From contig NZ_SNXB01000010.1 of the NCBI RefSeq assembly GCF_004362055.1, forward strand, positions 159,951 through 223,950: 64,000 nucleotides of DNA, read 5' to 3'. This stretch comes from Flavobacterium sp. 245 (GTDB lineage Bacteria > Bacteroidota > Bacteroidia > Flavobacteriales > Flavobacteriaceae). Positions 56,701-64,000 of the stretch are shown here, piece by piece (the stretch's first letter is position 1; every line of letters begins with the position of its first letter). The translations under genes and the position numbers were made by a program. The notes under the pieces are model-generated. The model searched no databases. It had not been told where the DNA came from and worked only from the letters and a program-made list of their open reading frames with translations.

Positions 56701-56889
56701 TTCTTCGGCACTTTTGCCATTCCATTGCGTAATGATGATAATCTGCGTATTTGTTACATCTGGAAATGCATCAATTGGCATATTTTTGAAAGAAATAAAT
56801 CCTGCAACAGCCAGTATTCCCACCCAAAAAAAGGTGAAAGCTTTATTCTTAAGCGAAAAAGCAATAATATTTCTAATGAATTTGTTCAT
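53791..56889 (-). CDS. CzcA/CusA-type heavy-metal efflux RND transporter
   Basis: A 1032-residue inner-membrane proton/metal antiporter with 12 predicted helices and two large periplasmic loops. The HME-RND signature DFGIIIDGAVVMVEG is present (about 395-410), as are GTEFLPQLNEGALWVTAELP and the conserved N-terminus ALKNKAF-type start. It exports divalent (Czc) or monovalent (Cus) metal ions; I cannot tell which from these motifs. It is the last gene of a TolC-adaptor-RND operon. Confidence 0.94.
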   Translation of the reverse strand: MNKFIRNIIAFSLKNKAFTFFWVGILAVAGFISFKNMPIDAFPDVTNTQIIIITQWNGKSAEEVERFVTSPIEISMNSVQKKTSVRSITMFGLSVIKIIFDDGVDDTFARLQVNNLLKNVSLPDDVEPDVQPPYGPTGEIFRYIVKSNSRDSRELLTYQNWVIDKQLRAVPGVADLNVFGGQTKTYEVGVDPIKLAKYNITPLQVYNAVNAGNLNVGGDIIEKNGQAFVVRGVGLLKSIPDIENIIVDDAGGNPILVKNVANVYESAMPRVGQTGIGKNDDAVEGIVVMRKGENAQETLALIKDKIKDLNDNILPKDIKIETFYDRDNLMNFTTETVMHNLFEGIILVTVVVFLFMADWRTTFTVSIVIPLSLLFAFLCLKMMGMSANLLSLGAVDFGIIIDGAVVMVEGLFVVLDHRAHQLGMTAYNKIAKGSLIKKTGTEMGKAIFFSKLIIITALLPIFSFQKVEGKMFSPLAYTLGFALMGALLFTLTLVPVLSHILLNKNVKEKHNPFVNFWDRIVGKGFAWTFKHKVQTLVASLAILVTVFFSATFLGTEFLPQLNEGALWVTAELPMSSSLPESVQTAAMIRKDLESFPEVKNVLSQTGRSNDGTDPNGFGFIQLQVDLKPKSDWKRKISMDDLINEMDKKLKVHQGITYNYSQPVIDNVAESVAGFKASNAVKIYGDDLDKLDELSNEVLDKIKNIPGIKDVGILRNVGQPEISVILDREKMAAYGVTLSDAQAVLELAFGGKTATQKYEDEKKFDVRVRFSKEYRKDEEDLAELKVPTISGVKIPLKEICDIKTITGPAFIYRDNTKRFIGVKFSVRDRDLGSTIAEAQKKVAELKMPNGYTTGWTGEFENQVRASARLAQVVPISLIGIFVLLFILFGNIKDSLLVLANVPFAVIGGIMALHITGMNFGISAGVGFIALLGICIQNGVILISEFHHNLKAKFSLEESIFMGVKARTRAVVMTALMASIGLMPAAISTGIGSESQKPLAIVIIGGLVTATILTLLVFPIIFWVFNRKKNIPIE

Positions 56890-56893
56890 TTTT

Positions 56894-57979
56894 TTATTCG
56901 TTTAAGGCGCGGTAAATAAATAACTGATTATTGGTAATGACTTTTTCATTTTCTTTTAAGCCATTTGAGATATAAGTGGTTTTGCCAACAACTCTGAAAA
57001 CATCAACTTGTCTGGTTTCGATGTTGTGGCGATCTTTAAAAATCATCACAAAATTTTTGCTTTTGTCAAAAACAATAGCGTCGCTCGGAATTGCAATCAT
57101 TGAATTATTTTCTTTTAGAAATAATTTTATGTTAGCGTTCATATCTGGTTTCAATAAATAATCAGAATTCTGCAGTTTAATACGGGCCTGCATTGCCTTA
57201 GTTTCTGGATCAATTACATTAAAAATTTTATCAACCTTTCCTTTAAAAACTTTATCTGGATAACTTAACGTAGTTACATCGGCATCAATTCCTAGTTTTA
57301 CTTTATTAATATCCATTTCATTAATGTTTGCCATTGCCCAAACCTCACTTATTTCTGCTATATCAAAGATGTTTTCAGAGCGGTCGTTTCGTAAAAGCAT
57401 ATCTTGATTAATGCTTTTTTGAATAATAAATCCGCTTATTGGCGCCGTAACTTCATATATTGAACCAGCTTTAATATTATAGATTTTGTATGTTTCCTGA
57501 ATTTTGCTTAATTGCGACTGCGCTTTATTTACTTCAGCTTTTGCCTGAAGGACATCACTTTCAGAATTTAATTTCCCGTCAAATAATTCCTGAGCTACTT
57601 TTAAATTATTTTTTGCTACTAATAAATCGCTTTTCGCATCAAGAGATTGTTTTTCAAAATCGGCAATATCTGTACTTCTAATTGTGGCTAGAACTTGCCC
57701 TTTACGAACATAATCTCCAAGTTCAACATTGACCTTGATTACGTTGCCGCCAACAAGCGGATAAACATCAATCATTTTATTGTTGTCAGCCGTAATTTTT
57801 CCGTAAAAATTTAATTCATTTGTTACAGGCTGTGTTTTTGCAACGGCTGTTGTAGTTGTTTTTAGCATTGAATCACTTAATGCAAAAGACGAATTGGTCT
57901 GCGGATTTTCGACTTCTTTTTTACAGCTGGCAAGAGATAAACTTACGACTGCAATTCCTATAATTAATTTATGTTTCAT
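56894..57979 (-). CDS. Periplasmic adaptor (membrane fusion) lipoprotein, CzcB-like
   Basis: A 361-residue lipoprotein (lipobox around SLASC, Cys19) with a lipoyl/barrel-sandwich half motif (NVELGDYVRKGQVLATIRST), a coiled-coil hairpin (about 130-180) and beta-barrel. It links the RND pump to TolC. Its stop lies 4 bp before the transporter start, so they are co-translated in one operon. Confidence 0.93.
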   Translation of the reverse strand: MKHKLIIGIAVVSLSLASCKKEVENPQTNSSFALSDSMLKTTTTAVAKTQPVTNELNFYGKITADNNKMIDVYPLVGGNVIKVNVELGDYVRKGQVLATIRSTDIADFEKQSLDAKSDLLVAKNNLKVAQELFDGKLNSESDVLQAKAEVNKAQSQLSKIQETYKIYNIKAGSIYEVTAPISGFIIQKSINQDMLLRNDRSENIFDIAEISEVWAMANINEMDINKVKLGIDADVTTLSYPDKVFKGKVDKIFNVIDPETKAMQARIKLQNSDYLLKPDMNANIKLFLKENNSMIAIPSDAIVFDKSKNFVMIFKDRHNIETRQVDVFRVVGKTTYISNGLKENEKVITNNQLFIYRALNE

Positions 57980-57991
57980 CTTTGTATATTT

Positions 57992-59239
57992 TTAGAATAA
58001 GTCTTTATTGATTGTACTGTTTAGTTCTTCTCCAGAAAGCGCGAGTTTTTTCTTTAATTCATTTACTAATATTGTTGCTTGATTATAACTTTCCATAAAA
58101 TCAGTAAATTCTAATAAGCTCACGTTTCGTTTTTGAAAATTGGTTAACATTCCATTGTAAACGGCTTCAAAATCAGCATTTACAGTTGGTTTTATTACTG
58201 AATAGTTTTTACGTGATTCATCCCATTTATTCCATGCCGATGTTATTTCTGTCTGTAGCTGCAGATCGAAGTTTTGTTTTTCAATTTTAGACTGTTCTAG
58301 TATAGTTTGGGCATATTTGATATTCCCTTTGTTTTTGTTCCAAAGTGGCAGCGGAATTCCTAATGTCAAATTTGCTTCTTTATTAAAAGCACCGCTTCGC
58401 TGATCGTAATTTGCTCCTAAAGTAAGATCAGGAACCGAAAGTGATTTTTGCCATTTTACATTAAGTTCATTTGCATCAATTTCTTTTTGTTTGGCCATAT
58501 AATCTGGTCTGTTAGCAATAGCTTGATCTTCTAAAGATTTTAAATCGAAAGGCAGTGTTTTTAAATATTTGCTGAATTCTTCTTTTGAAACTTCTGGAAC
58601 TATATTTTCTGTTGAATTCAGGAGTAATCTTAAATTGCCTTGTTCTTCAATATTATCATTTACAACTTCCATTCGTTCATTTTTAAAATTAAGATACAAT
58701 GATTGTAAACGAACGACATCTTTTAAGGGAACATTTCCTTTTTGTGCCTGAATAGAATAAGAGGTGATCAGATCTTCAATATGAGCAAGCTGTTGATCTG
58801 TTGTTTCTAAGCTTTTTGTATTATAGTAAACTGTGTAAAAGCTTTTTCGTAATTGAAGTTTTAAAGTTCTTAAAAGATCATTAAACTGTAGTTCTGCCAA
58901 TTGTTCATTGGTTTGCGCGAGTTTAACTTCATTGCGTTTTTTTCCGCCTAAATAAATTAACTGTTCAATGCCAAATGCTTTTTGTCCATCTTTTCCAATG
59001 TCAAAATAGCGATTGGCTTCAGGATTATAAGCATTTAATTCTGCTGTTAACGACGGATTGTCCCAAATTTTTGCTTGAATTGTCAGTGCTTTTGAAGCAT
59101 CAATATTATATTGAGAGGCAAGCAAAAAAAGATTTTTTTTCAGAAACTGACTCTCACAATCTTGAAGTGTGACTGTTTTTTGAGCCATTACTGCCTGATT
59201 CAAGAACACAAGCAGAAGTATTGCATAGACATTTTTCAT
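57992..59239 (-). CDS. TolC-family outer membrane efflux protein, CzcC-like
   Basis: A 415-residue outer-membrane protein with a signal peptide (1-19, ending MAQ) and two TolC repeats of long alpha-helices (about 30-200 and 215-410; for example IANRPDYMAKQKEIDANELN). It completes the tripartite pump. Gene order TolC-adaptor-pump with 12- and 4-bp gaps. Confidence 0.93.
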   Translation of the reverse strand: MKNVYAILLLVFLNQAVMAQKTVTLQDCESQFLKKNLFLLASQYNIDASKALTIQAKIWDNPSLTAELNAYNPEANRYFDIGKDGQKAFGIEQLIYLGGKKRNEVKLAQTNEQLAELQFNDLLRTLKLQLRKSFYTVYYNTKSLETTDQQLAHIEDLITSYSIQAQKGNVPLKDVVRLQSLYLNFKNERMEVVNDNIEEQGNLRLLLNSTENIVPEVSKEEFSKYLKTLPFDLKSLEDQAIANRPDYMAKQKEIDANELNVKWQKSLSVPDLTLGANYDQRSGAFNKEANLTLGIPLPLWNKNKGNIKYAQTILEQSKIEKQNFDLQLQTEITSAWNKWDESRKNYSVIKPTVNADFEAVYNGMLTNFQKRNVSLLEFTDFMESYNQATILVNELKKKLALSGEELNSTINKDLF

Positions 59240-59325
59240 TGTATCAATTTTAAGTTGTACAAATATGCTATCGACAGACTTTAAGAAGCCTTAAAATCGA
59301 CCTTAAAAAGACCTTAAAAAAGATA

Positions 59326-60684
59326 TTAATGAAAAAATAGAAGAAATAAATTTACATTTTCTTCTGGTACACTGTAAGTTATGGTGGAGTTGTGCAAAGA
59401 GAGTATGCGCTGCACAATGCGCAATCCTAGTCCGAAACCTGTGGTTCCTTTTGCATTTTTGCCTCGCATAAAAGGTTGAAAAAGATTCTTTTGCTCCTCT
59501 TCGCTTAATGTTTTTCCGTTATTAGAAATAGATATAACAAGATGATTTTGCTGGTCACTAATTTTTACTTGAGCTTGCTTGTCATCAGAATATACACAGG
59601 CATTTTTTAAAACATTGCCAAGTGCAATTTCGAGAAGATTTTTGTTTCCTTTTACTTCTAAAACAGTATCTAGATTGTCGCTTTCTTCCATTTCAAAAAG
59701 AATTACGAAATCAGGAAAGCTTTTGTTTATATTTTCAATAGCCGAAAATAGAATTTCATCGATTCTATGAACTTCAGTATTTTCGTGGTTTTTATTGTCA
59801 ATTTTCGAAAGAATCAATAAAGAGTTAATTAATTCTGTTAGTTGATTTACATCAGATAAAATAACTTTTAAAAACGATTTGCCTTTTTCTGATGTCGAAG
59901 GATCAATAACGACATTTTCAATCTGCGAAGTAATTCGCGATAACGGAGTTCGTAGCTCGTGCGACGCATGTGCAGTGAATTCTTTTTGCTTTTGATAAGA
60001 AATCTCAATTCGGTCCATCATAAAATTGAACTCATTTGCAATCAAGTCAATTTCATTTTTATTGCTTTTGGATTCTACGCGCGTGTCGAGATTATTCTCG
60101 TTTATATTTTTTATTTTTTGATGAAAAACACTTAACGGATTCATTGCCTTTTTGACCATGAACGAAGTTAAAACCCAGCAAATACAGGTGAAAAAGATAT
60201 ACGATATAATTAAGGTGTAACGCAGGAAAAGTAATTTTCGTTTTCCATAATCATCTGTAGCCGATATTAAGGCATAAAAATCTTTATCTTTTGTGTCATA
60301 AAAAACACCATAAACTTCATAATCACCTTGTTGTTTAAAAAAGGTTTTATGTTTTTTAAGATATTTTAAATCTTCAATAGACCAATTTATTTTTGCATCA
60401 TCAATACTGCTATAGATTAATTTATAATGAGAATCGAAAACTAATGTCTTTTCATCATATAATTTATTGATGGAGTTTTGATCGATTATTTTTAAAAGCT
60501 GGTCATCAACTTCTTTTACATTAACAAGAAGTTTGATGTTTGAAAGTGCTTTTATTTCTAGACGATCTCGAAATTCTTCTTTTCTGAAATTAGAATACAA
60601 AACAAATATCACGGTAGAAGCCAGCCCAAAAAGGATTGTAAACAGCAAACTGACTAAAAGTGATATTCTGTTTTTTAATGTCAT
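59326..60684 (-). CDS. HAMP-domain sensor histidine kinase
   Basis: A 452-residue membrane kinase: transmembrane helix about 8-30, periplasmic loop (31-152), second helix about 156-175, HAMP (about 176-228), HisKA with His242 in SHELRTPLSR and HATPase motifs GNVLKNACVYS and TGFGLGLRIVQ. It overlaps the response regulator by 4 nt and lies upstream of the efflux operon on the same strand, 87 bp before the TolC gene. By context it probably senses metal in the periplasm and controls the pump (CzcS/CusS-like). Confidence 0.94.
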   Translation of the reverse strand: MTLKNRISLLVSLLFTILFGLASTVIFVLYSNFRKEEFRDRLEIKALSNIKLLVNVKEVDDQLLKIIDQNSINKLYDEKTLVFDSHYKLIYSSIDDAKINWSIEDLKYLKKHKTFFKQQGDYEVYGVFYDTKDKDFYALISATDDYGKRKLLFLRYTLIISYIFFTCICWVLTSFMVKKAMNPLSVFHQKIKNINENNLDTRVESKSNKNEIDLIANEFNFMMDRIEISYQKQKEFTAHASHELRTPLSRITSQIENVVIDPSTSEKGKSFLKVILSDVNQLTELINSLLILSKIDNKNHENTEVHRIDEILFSAIENINKSFPDFVILFEMEESDNLDTVLEVKGNKNLLEIALGNVLKNACVYSDDKQAQVKISDQQNHLVISISNNGKTLSEEEQKNLFQPFMRGKNAKGTTGFGLGLRIVQRILSLHNSTITYSVPEENVNLFLLFFH

Positions 60685-61361
60685 TCTTGATTGCTTAAGT
60701 AATAACCGTAGCCAACTTTAGTTCGTATTAATTTTGTTTCGTGCTCTTTGTCGATTTTTTTTCGAAGAAAGTTAATATATACTTCAATCGTATTTTGATT
60801 GGTTTCAATATGATAATCCCAGAGTTTTTCGGCAATAAATTGTTTAGACAAGACTTTTCCTTTGGCATGTGCCAAAATCATAATCAATTTAAATTCTTTT
60901 GGAGTAAGTTTGATTTCTTCGCCTGCGCGGAAAACCTTCATTTCTTCTTCAAAAATTTCCAAATCTTCAATGATAATCTTTTCCTCTATTTTTTGCGGAA
61001 TTTCTTTTCTTCTTAGTAAAGAGGAAATTCGGGCAAACAATTCTTCAAAGTGAAAAGGTTTGACTAAATAATCGTCGGCACCATTATCAAAAGAAGCTAA
61101 TTTGTCTTCAATTTCACTGAAAGCCGTCAGCATAATGATTGGTGTTTTTTTATCTATTGCTCGTATACCTTTACAAACATCAATGCCATTTGTACCCGGA
61201 ACGTTGATATCAAGAATGATTAAATCGTATTCCTCAGGAACATATTTCTTTAATAATAATGATCCATCATAATAAGGAATGCACTCGAAGCATTTCGAAG
61301 TAAAAAATGCTGCGATTTCTTTAGATAAAGTAAAATCGTCTTCGAGTAGTACTATTTTCAT
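60681..61361 (-). CDS. OmpR/PhoB-family response regulator
   Basis: A 226-residue regulator starting at ATG 61361 (MKIVLLEDDFTLSKEI); an upstream in-frame ATG at 61379 adds six residues and is less typical. The receiver phosphoacceptor is Asp51 (LIILDINVPGTNG) and the C-terminal winged helix (about 125-222) has LTPKEFKLIMIL and the NTIEVYINFLRKKID recognition helix. Partner of the downstream kinase. Confidence 0.96.
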   Translation of the reverse strand: MKIVLLEDDFTLSKEIAAFFTSKCFECIPYYDGSLLLKKYVPEEYDLIILDINVPGTNGIDVCKGIRAIDKKTPIIMLTAFSEIEDKLASFDNGADDYLVKPFHFEELFARISSLLRRKEIPQKIEEKIIIEDLEIFEEEMKVFRAGEEIKLTPKEFKLIMILAHAKGKVLSKQFIAEKLWDYHIETNQNTIEVYINFLRKKIDKEHETKLIRTKVGYGYYLSNQE

Positions 61362-61431
61362 GTTATTTTTATTAGTCAATTCAGCTAACTATTGTATAAT
61401 AGGTAGCCGAACTAACATTTAAATTATTTTC

Positions 61432-62520
61432 TTATTTAAAATAAGAAAAAGTTTGATTGTTCTCAATTTTCAAAAGCGTCTCGTAAATCAATTGAATCAC
61501 ATTTTCAACATCTTCTTTATGAACCATTTCAACAGTAGTATGCATATAACGCAAAGGCAACGAAATCAATGCCGATGCGACACCGCCATTGCTGTAAGCA
61601 AAAGCATCAGTATCTGTTCCTGTAGCGCTTGAAGTAGCATTACGCTGAAACGGAATCTTATTTTCTTCGGCTGTATCAACAATTAAATCACGAAGTTTAT
61701 TTTGAACTGCTGGTGAATAAGCAATGACAGGGCCTTTCCCCATTTTTAAGTCACCCTCAATTTTTTTGTCAATCATTGGCGTGTTTGTATCGTGGCATAC
61801 GTCAGTGATAATAGCAACATTTGGTTTTATAGAGTGAGCAATCATTTCTGCACCGCGCAAACCAATTTCTTCTTGAACTGAGTTTACAATATATAATCCA
61901 AACGGAAGTGTTTTTTTATTTTCGTGAAGCAGTCTTGCAACTTCTGCAATCATAAATCCGCCCATTCTATTGTCTATAGCTCGGCACACGAATTTATTTT
62001 CATTCAAAATCATAAATTCATCAGGATAAGTAATCACACATCCCACATGAACACCAAGAGCTTCGACTTGTTCTTTAGTTTCACAACCTAAATCGATAAA
62101 TATATTGCTTAATTTCGGTGTTTCTTCTTTGTCTCGCAAACGTGTATGAATCGCTGGCCAGCCAAAAACACCTTTTACAATTCCTTTTTTAGTGTGAATA
62201 TCTACTCTTTTTGAAGGTGCGATTTGATGATCAGAACCACCATTTCTTATTACATAAATTAATCCATCATCCGTAATATAGTTTACGTACCACGAAATTT
62301 CATCTGCATGTCCTTCAATTACAACTTTAAAAGGAGCATCTGGATTAATAACACCAACGGCTGTTCCGTAAGTATCAGTTATAAAAGTATCAACATATGG
62401 TTTTAAATATTGCATCCAAAGTTTTTGTCCTGCACTTTCATATCCAGTGGGAGAGGCGTTATTTAGGTAGCTTTCCAAGAAAGCAATTGAAGTATCTTTT
62501 AAGATAGAATTTGAACTCAT
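61432..62520 (-). CDS. M42 family metallopeptidase (glutamyl aminopeptidase-like)
   Basis: A 362-residue cytoplasmic di-metal aminopeptidase. Family features: PTGYE-type start, GHADEISWYVNYI (about 72-84), AIDNRMGGFMIAEV with metal-binding Asp, VNSVQEEIGLRGAEM with the catalytic Glu and the late HTTVEMVHKEDVENVIQ. It trims peptides released by the proteolytic machinery. Confidence 0.95.
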   Translation of the reverse strand: MSSNSILKDTSIAFLESYLNNASPTGYESAGQKLWMQYLKPYVDTFITDTYGTAVGVINPDAPFKVVIEGHADEISWYVNYITDDGLIYVIRNGGSDHQIAPSKRVDIHTKKGIVKGVFGWPAIHTRLRDKEETPKLSNIFIDLGCETKEQVEALGVHVGCVITYPDEFMILNENKFVCRAIDNRMGGFMIAEVARLLHENKKTLPFGLYIVNSVQEEIGLRGAEMIAHSIKPNVAIITDVCHDTNTPMIDKKIEGDLKMGKGPVIAYSPAVQNKLRDLIVDTAEENKIPFQRNATSSATGTDTDAFAYSNGGVASALISLPLRYMHTTVEMVHKEDVENVIQLIYETLLKIENNQTFSYFK

Positions 62521-62601
62521 AAAAATATTTTTTTGCTAAATTATAAATTTGGTATTAGAGTTGTATATAAATATATAATTTTACATTTAAATTATGACTC
62601 G

Positions 62602-63282
62602 ATGAGATTTACCAGTATTCTTTTATTCTTTATATTGTTTTCATTTTCAAGCCATGCTCAGGTTACCCCGAAAGAGAATCAGCAAATGGGCTATGTACTA
62701 ACAGAAAAAGATTCTATTTTAGGCGATACTATAGAGTTGCCTGAGATTATTATTACGAAAGAAAAACTTGACCCTGAAGCTCAAAAGCAATTTTTGATTC
62801 TTCAGAATAGAGTTTATAAAGTGTATCCTTATGCAAAATTAGCAGCAGATAGATTGACGGCATTAAATAAAGGAATGGCTCGTTTAAATTCAAATCGTGA
62901 AAAAAAGAAGTATTTTAAAATTGTAGAAGACTACCTTAATAATGAATTTGAAGCAAGACTAAAAAAGCTTTCGCGTAAACAAGGCCAGATTCTAGTAAAG
63001 TTGGTTCATAGACAAACAGGAATAACGACCTATGAATTAATTAGAACTTTAAAAAGCGGTTTCAAAGCTTTCGTATCAAATACTACAGCCAATTTATTCG
63101 ATATTAGTTTAAAGAAGGAATATAAACCATACGAAGTCAATGAAGACTATTTAATAGAAACAATTCTACAAAGAGCATTCGAATCTGGCCGATTGGTAAA
63201 TCAGAAAGCAGCAAACCCCGTAAATTATAATGATCTGATGAATCATTGGGAAGAAAAAGCAAAAGAACCCAAAGAGCAATAA
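62602..63282 (+). CDS. DUF4294 protein
   Basis: A 226-residue secreted or periplasmic protein. The ATG at 62602 starts a clean signal peptide (MRFTSILLFFILFSFSSHAQ); an upstream in-frame ATG at 62533 adds 23 non-signal residues. The mature part (VYKVYPYAKLAADRLTALNK, FKAFVSNTTANLFDISLK) is the DUF4294 family, widespread in Bacteroidota, function unknown. Divergent from the M42 gene. Confidence 0.92.
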   Translation: MRFTSILLFFILFSFSSHAQVTPKENQQMGYVLTEKDSILGDTIELPEIIITKEKLDPEAQKQFLILQNRVYKVYPYAKLAADRLTALNKGMARLNSNREKKKYFKIVEDYLNNEFEARLKKLSRKQGQILVKLVHRQTGITTYELIRTLKSGFKAFVSNTTANLFDISLKKEYKPYEVNEDYLIETILQRAFESGRLVNQKAANPVNYNDLMNHWEEKAKEPKEQ

Positions 63283-63302
63283 CGGGACATATATAATGTA
63301 TT

Positions 63303-63333
63303 AACCCGACAGTTTATTAATACCTGTCGGGTT
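63303..63333 (+). terminator. Terminator after DUF4294 gene
   Basis: Perfect 10-bp stem AACCCGACAG / CTGTCGGGTT with 11-nt loop followed by a T-run. Confidence 0.9.
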
Positions 63334-63489
63334 TGTTTTTTTTATACATATATAAGTAGAGGATCATTCTTATAATATATAAAAGTAAGTATTTAGTACA
63401 TCTGATCGGGGGCGGGAGTTTTTAATAAGGAACTGCTTCCAGAAGAAAATTATTGTTTTTCCATAAGGGATGATCATTTTCCGTCAAGA

Positions 63490-63665
63490 AAAAGGAAGAC
63501 TTTGCGCCTTGGCGTCTTTGCGAGAAACCCCAGATAACAAGGGAAAATCCAGTTTTGCTCCCTTTGCGGATACAGGCCCAAAGAGAAAACACTCTTGTGT
63601 CTTTGCGGTAAAACCACCTAAAAGACCAAGTTCCAGAAAAGGCCAAAAAACTTTGCGTTATAAAA
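63490..63665. repeat. Dispersed CTTTGCG-type repeat, third copy
   Basis: Words such as GACTTTGCGCC, GTCTTTGCGAGAAA, GTCTTTGCGGTAAA and ACTTTGCGTTA resemble those at 37500-37680 and 41530-41640. Confidence 0.6.
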
Positions 63666-63717
63666 ACCCCCATACCAGCGACTTATAAAAAATATTGAAA
63701 TTATATGATAAAAAGGC

Positions 63718-63747
63718 TTGGAAATGCAAATAAAGGTGCTACTTTTG
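63718..63747 (+). promoter_or_regulatory. Tandem promoter 1
   Basis: -33 TTG (63718-63720), 19-nt spacer, -7 TACTTTTG (63740-63747), matching TAnnTTTG; followed by CACCCGC. Confidence 0.8.
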
Positions 63748-63837
63748 CACCCGCAACAACGACAAACGTTCACTGAAACACTGGCAAGCAAACGAATTAA
63801 GGGAAACGAAAGTTTTGAAAAATAATTCAAAAAAAGC

Positions 63838-63868
63838 TTGTGGGATTTGAAAACGGATGTTACATTTG
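63838..63868 (+). promoter_or_regulatory. Tandem promoter 2
   Basis: -33 TTG (63838-63840), 20-nt spacer, -7 TACATTTG (63861-63868); followed by CACCCCGC. About 121 bp downstream of promoter 1. Confidence 0.8.
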
Positions 63869-63961
63869 CACCCCGCAAAACACGGAAAGTTCCTTGAGAG
63901 ATTGGAAGAAAAACGAGAAAAATGAGACGAAAGAAAAGTTTCAAAATATTTCAAGTTTTTC

Positions 63962-63992
63962 TTGCGAGAAACAAAAAGAAGTTTTAGTTTTG
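63962..63992 (+). promoter_or_regulatory. Tandem promoter 3
   Basis: -33 TTG (63962-63964), 20-nt spacer, -7 TAGTTTTG (63985-63992); followed by CACCCGCT at the window end. Spacing to promoter 2 is about 124 bp. Confidence 0.8.
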
Positions 63993-64000
63993 CACCCGCT

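Larger units (their letters stand above)
63283..64000. other. Intergenic region upstream of a probable RNA operon
   Basis: About 700 bp without a gene. It contains the terminator at 63303, a third patch of CTTTGCG-type repeats (about 63490-63665) and three tandem promoters (63718-63992). The last promoter's start region is cut by the window edge. Confidence 0.6.

Overview
The window looks like the chromosome of a gliding, polysaccharide-degrading Flavobacterium or close relative (Bacteroidota). Support: low G+C with AT-rich intergenic DNA; gldF/gldG of the gliding machinery; a SusC-type TonB-dependent receptor; a secreted protein with a type IX secretion (T9SS) C-terminal sorting domain; -33 TTG / -7 TAnnTTTG promoters; and dispersed intergenic hairpin repeats of the kind common in flavobacteria.

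Region 1 (1-9.3 kb, minus strand) is part of a heparin/heparan-sulfate utilisation locus. It holds the start of a SusC receptor (cut by the window edge), a family-12 heparin-sulfate lyase closely resembling Pedobacter HepC, a 1207-residue T9SS-secreted multidomain protein with a probable lyase jelly-roll, and a GH88 unsaturated glucuronyl hydrolase. A sulfatase at 12.9-14.5 kb (plus strand) would suit the same pathway but is separated by IS3-type elements.

Region 2 (9.8-30.1 kb) is an accessory island full of mobile-element traces: a broken and an apparently complete IS3-type transposase, a complete IS6-family element, a large serine recombinase, a tyrosine recombinase with two helix-turn-helix partners, and several repeats. 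Its core is a four-gene plus-strand cluster (17.0-24.5 kb): a very large protein with a C-terminal DUF3883 nuclease-like domain and sacsin/NOV-type sequence at its N-terminus, a CHAT-domain caspase-like protease, and two small proteins I cannot place (284 and 156 residues). The IS6 element sits exactly at the 5' end of the large gene and seems to have removed its ATPase region. A roughly 90-bp sequence ending at the IS6 left boundary is repeated upstream of the serine recombinase. A protease, a large ATPase-type partner and small unknown proteins amid recombinases suggest a defence or regulated-death system; that function is inference.

Region 3 (30.2-63.3 kb) is mostly ordinary chromosome: mnmE, a universal stress protein, a membrane-anchored MutS-like ATPase, an amidohydrolase, an AraC regulator, a DsbA-family protein, dnaN, gldG/gldF, a SAM hydroxide adenosyltransferase, phoH, a HAD phosphatase, a DUF502 protein, an S9 peptidase, purC, a GH26 mannanase, small stress/ankyrin proteins, a complete CzcCBA-type metal efflux operon followed upstream by its likely two-component system, an M42 peptidase and a DUF4294 protein. 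The last 290 bp carry three tandem near-consensus promoters with repeated TTTGCACCC start regions, most likely reading into an rRNA or tRNA operon just beyond the window.
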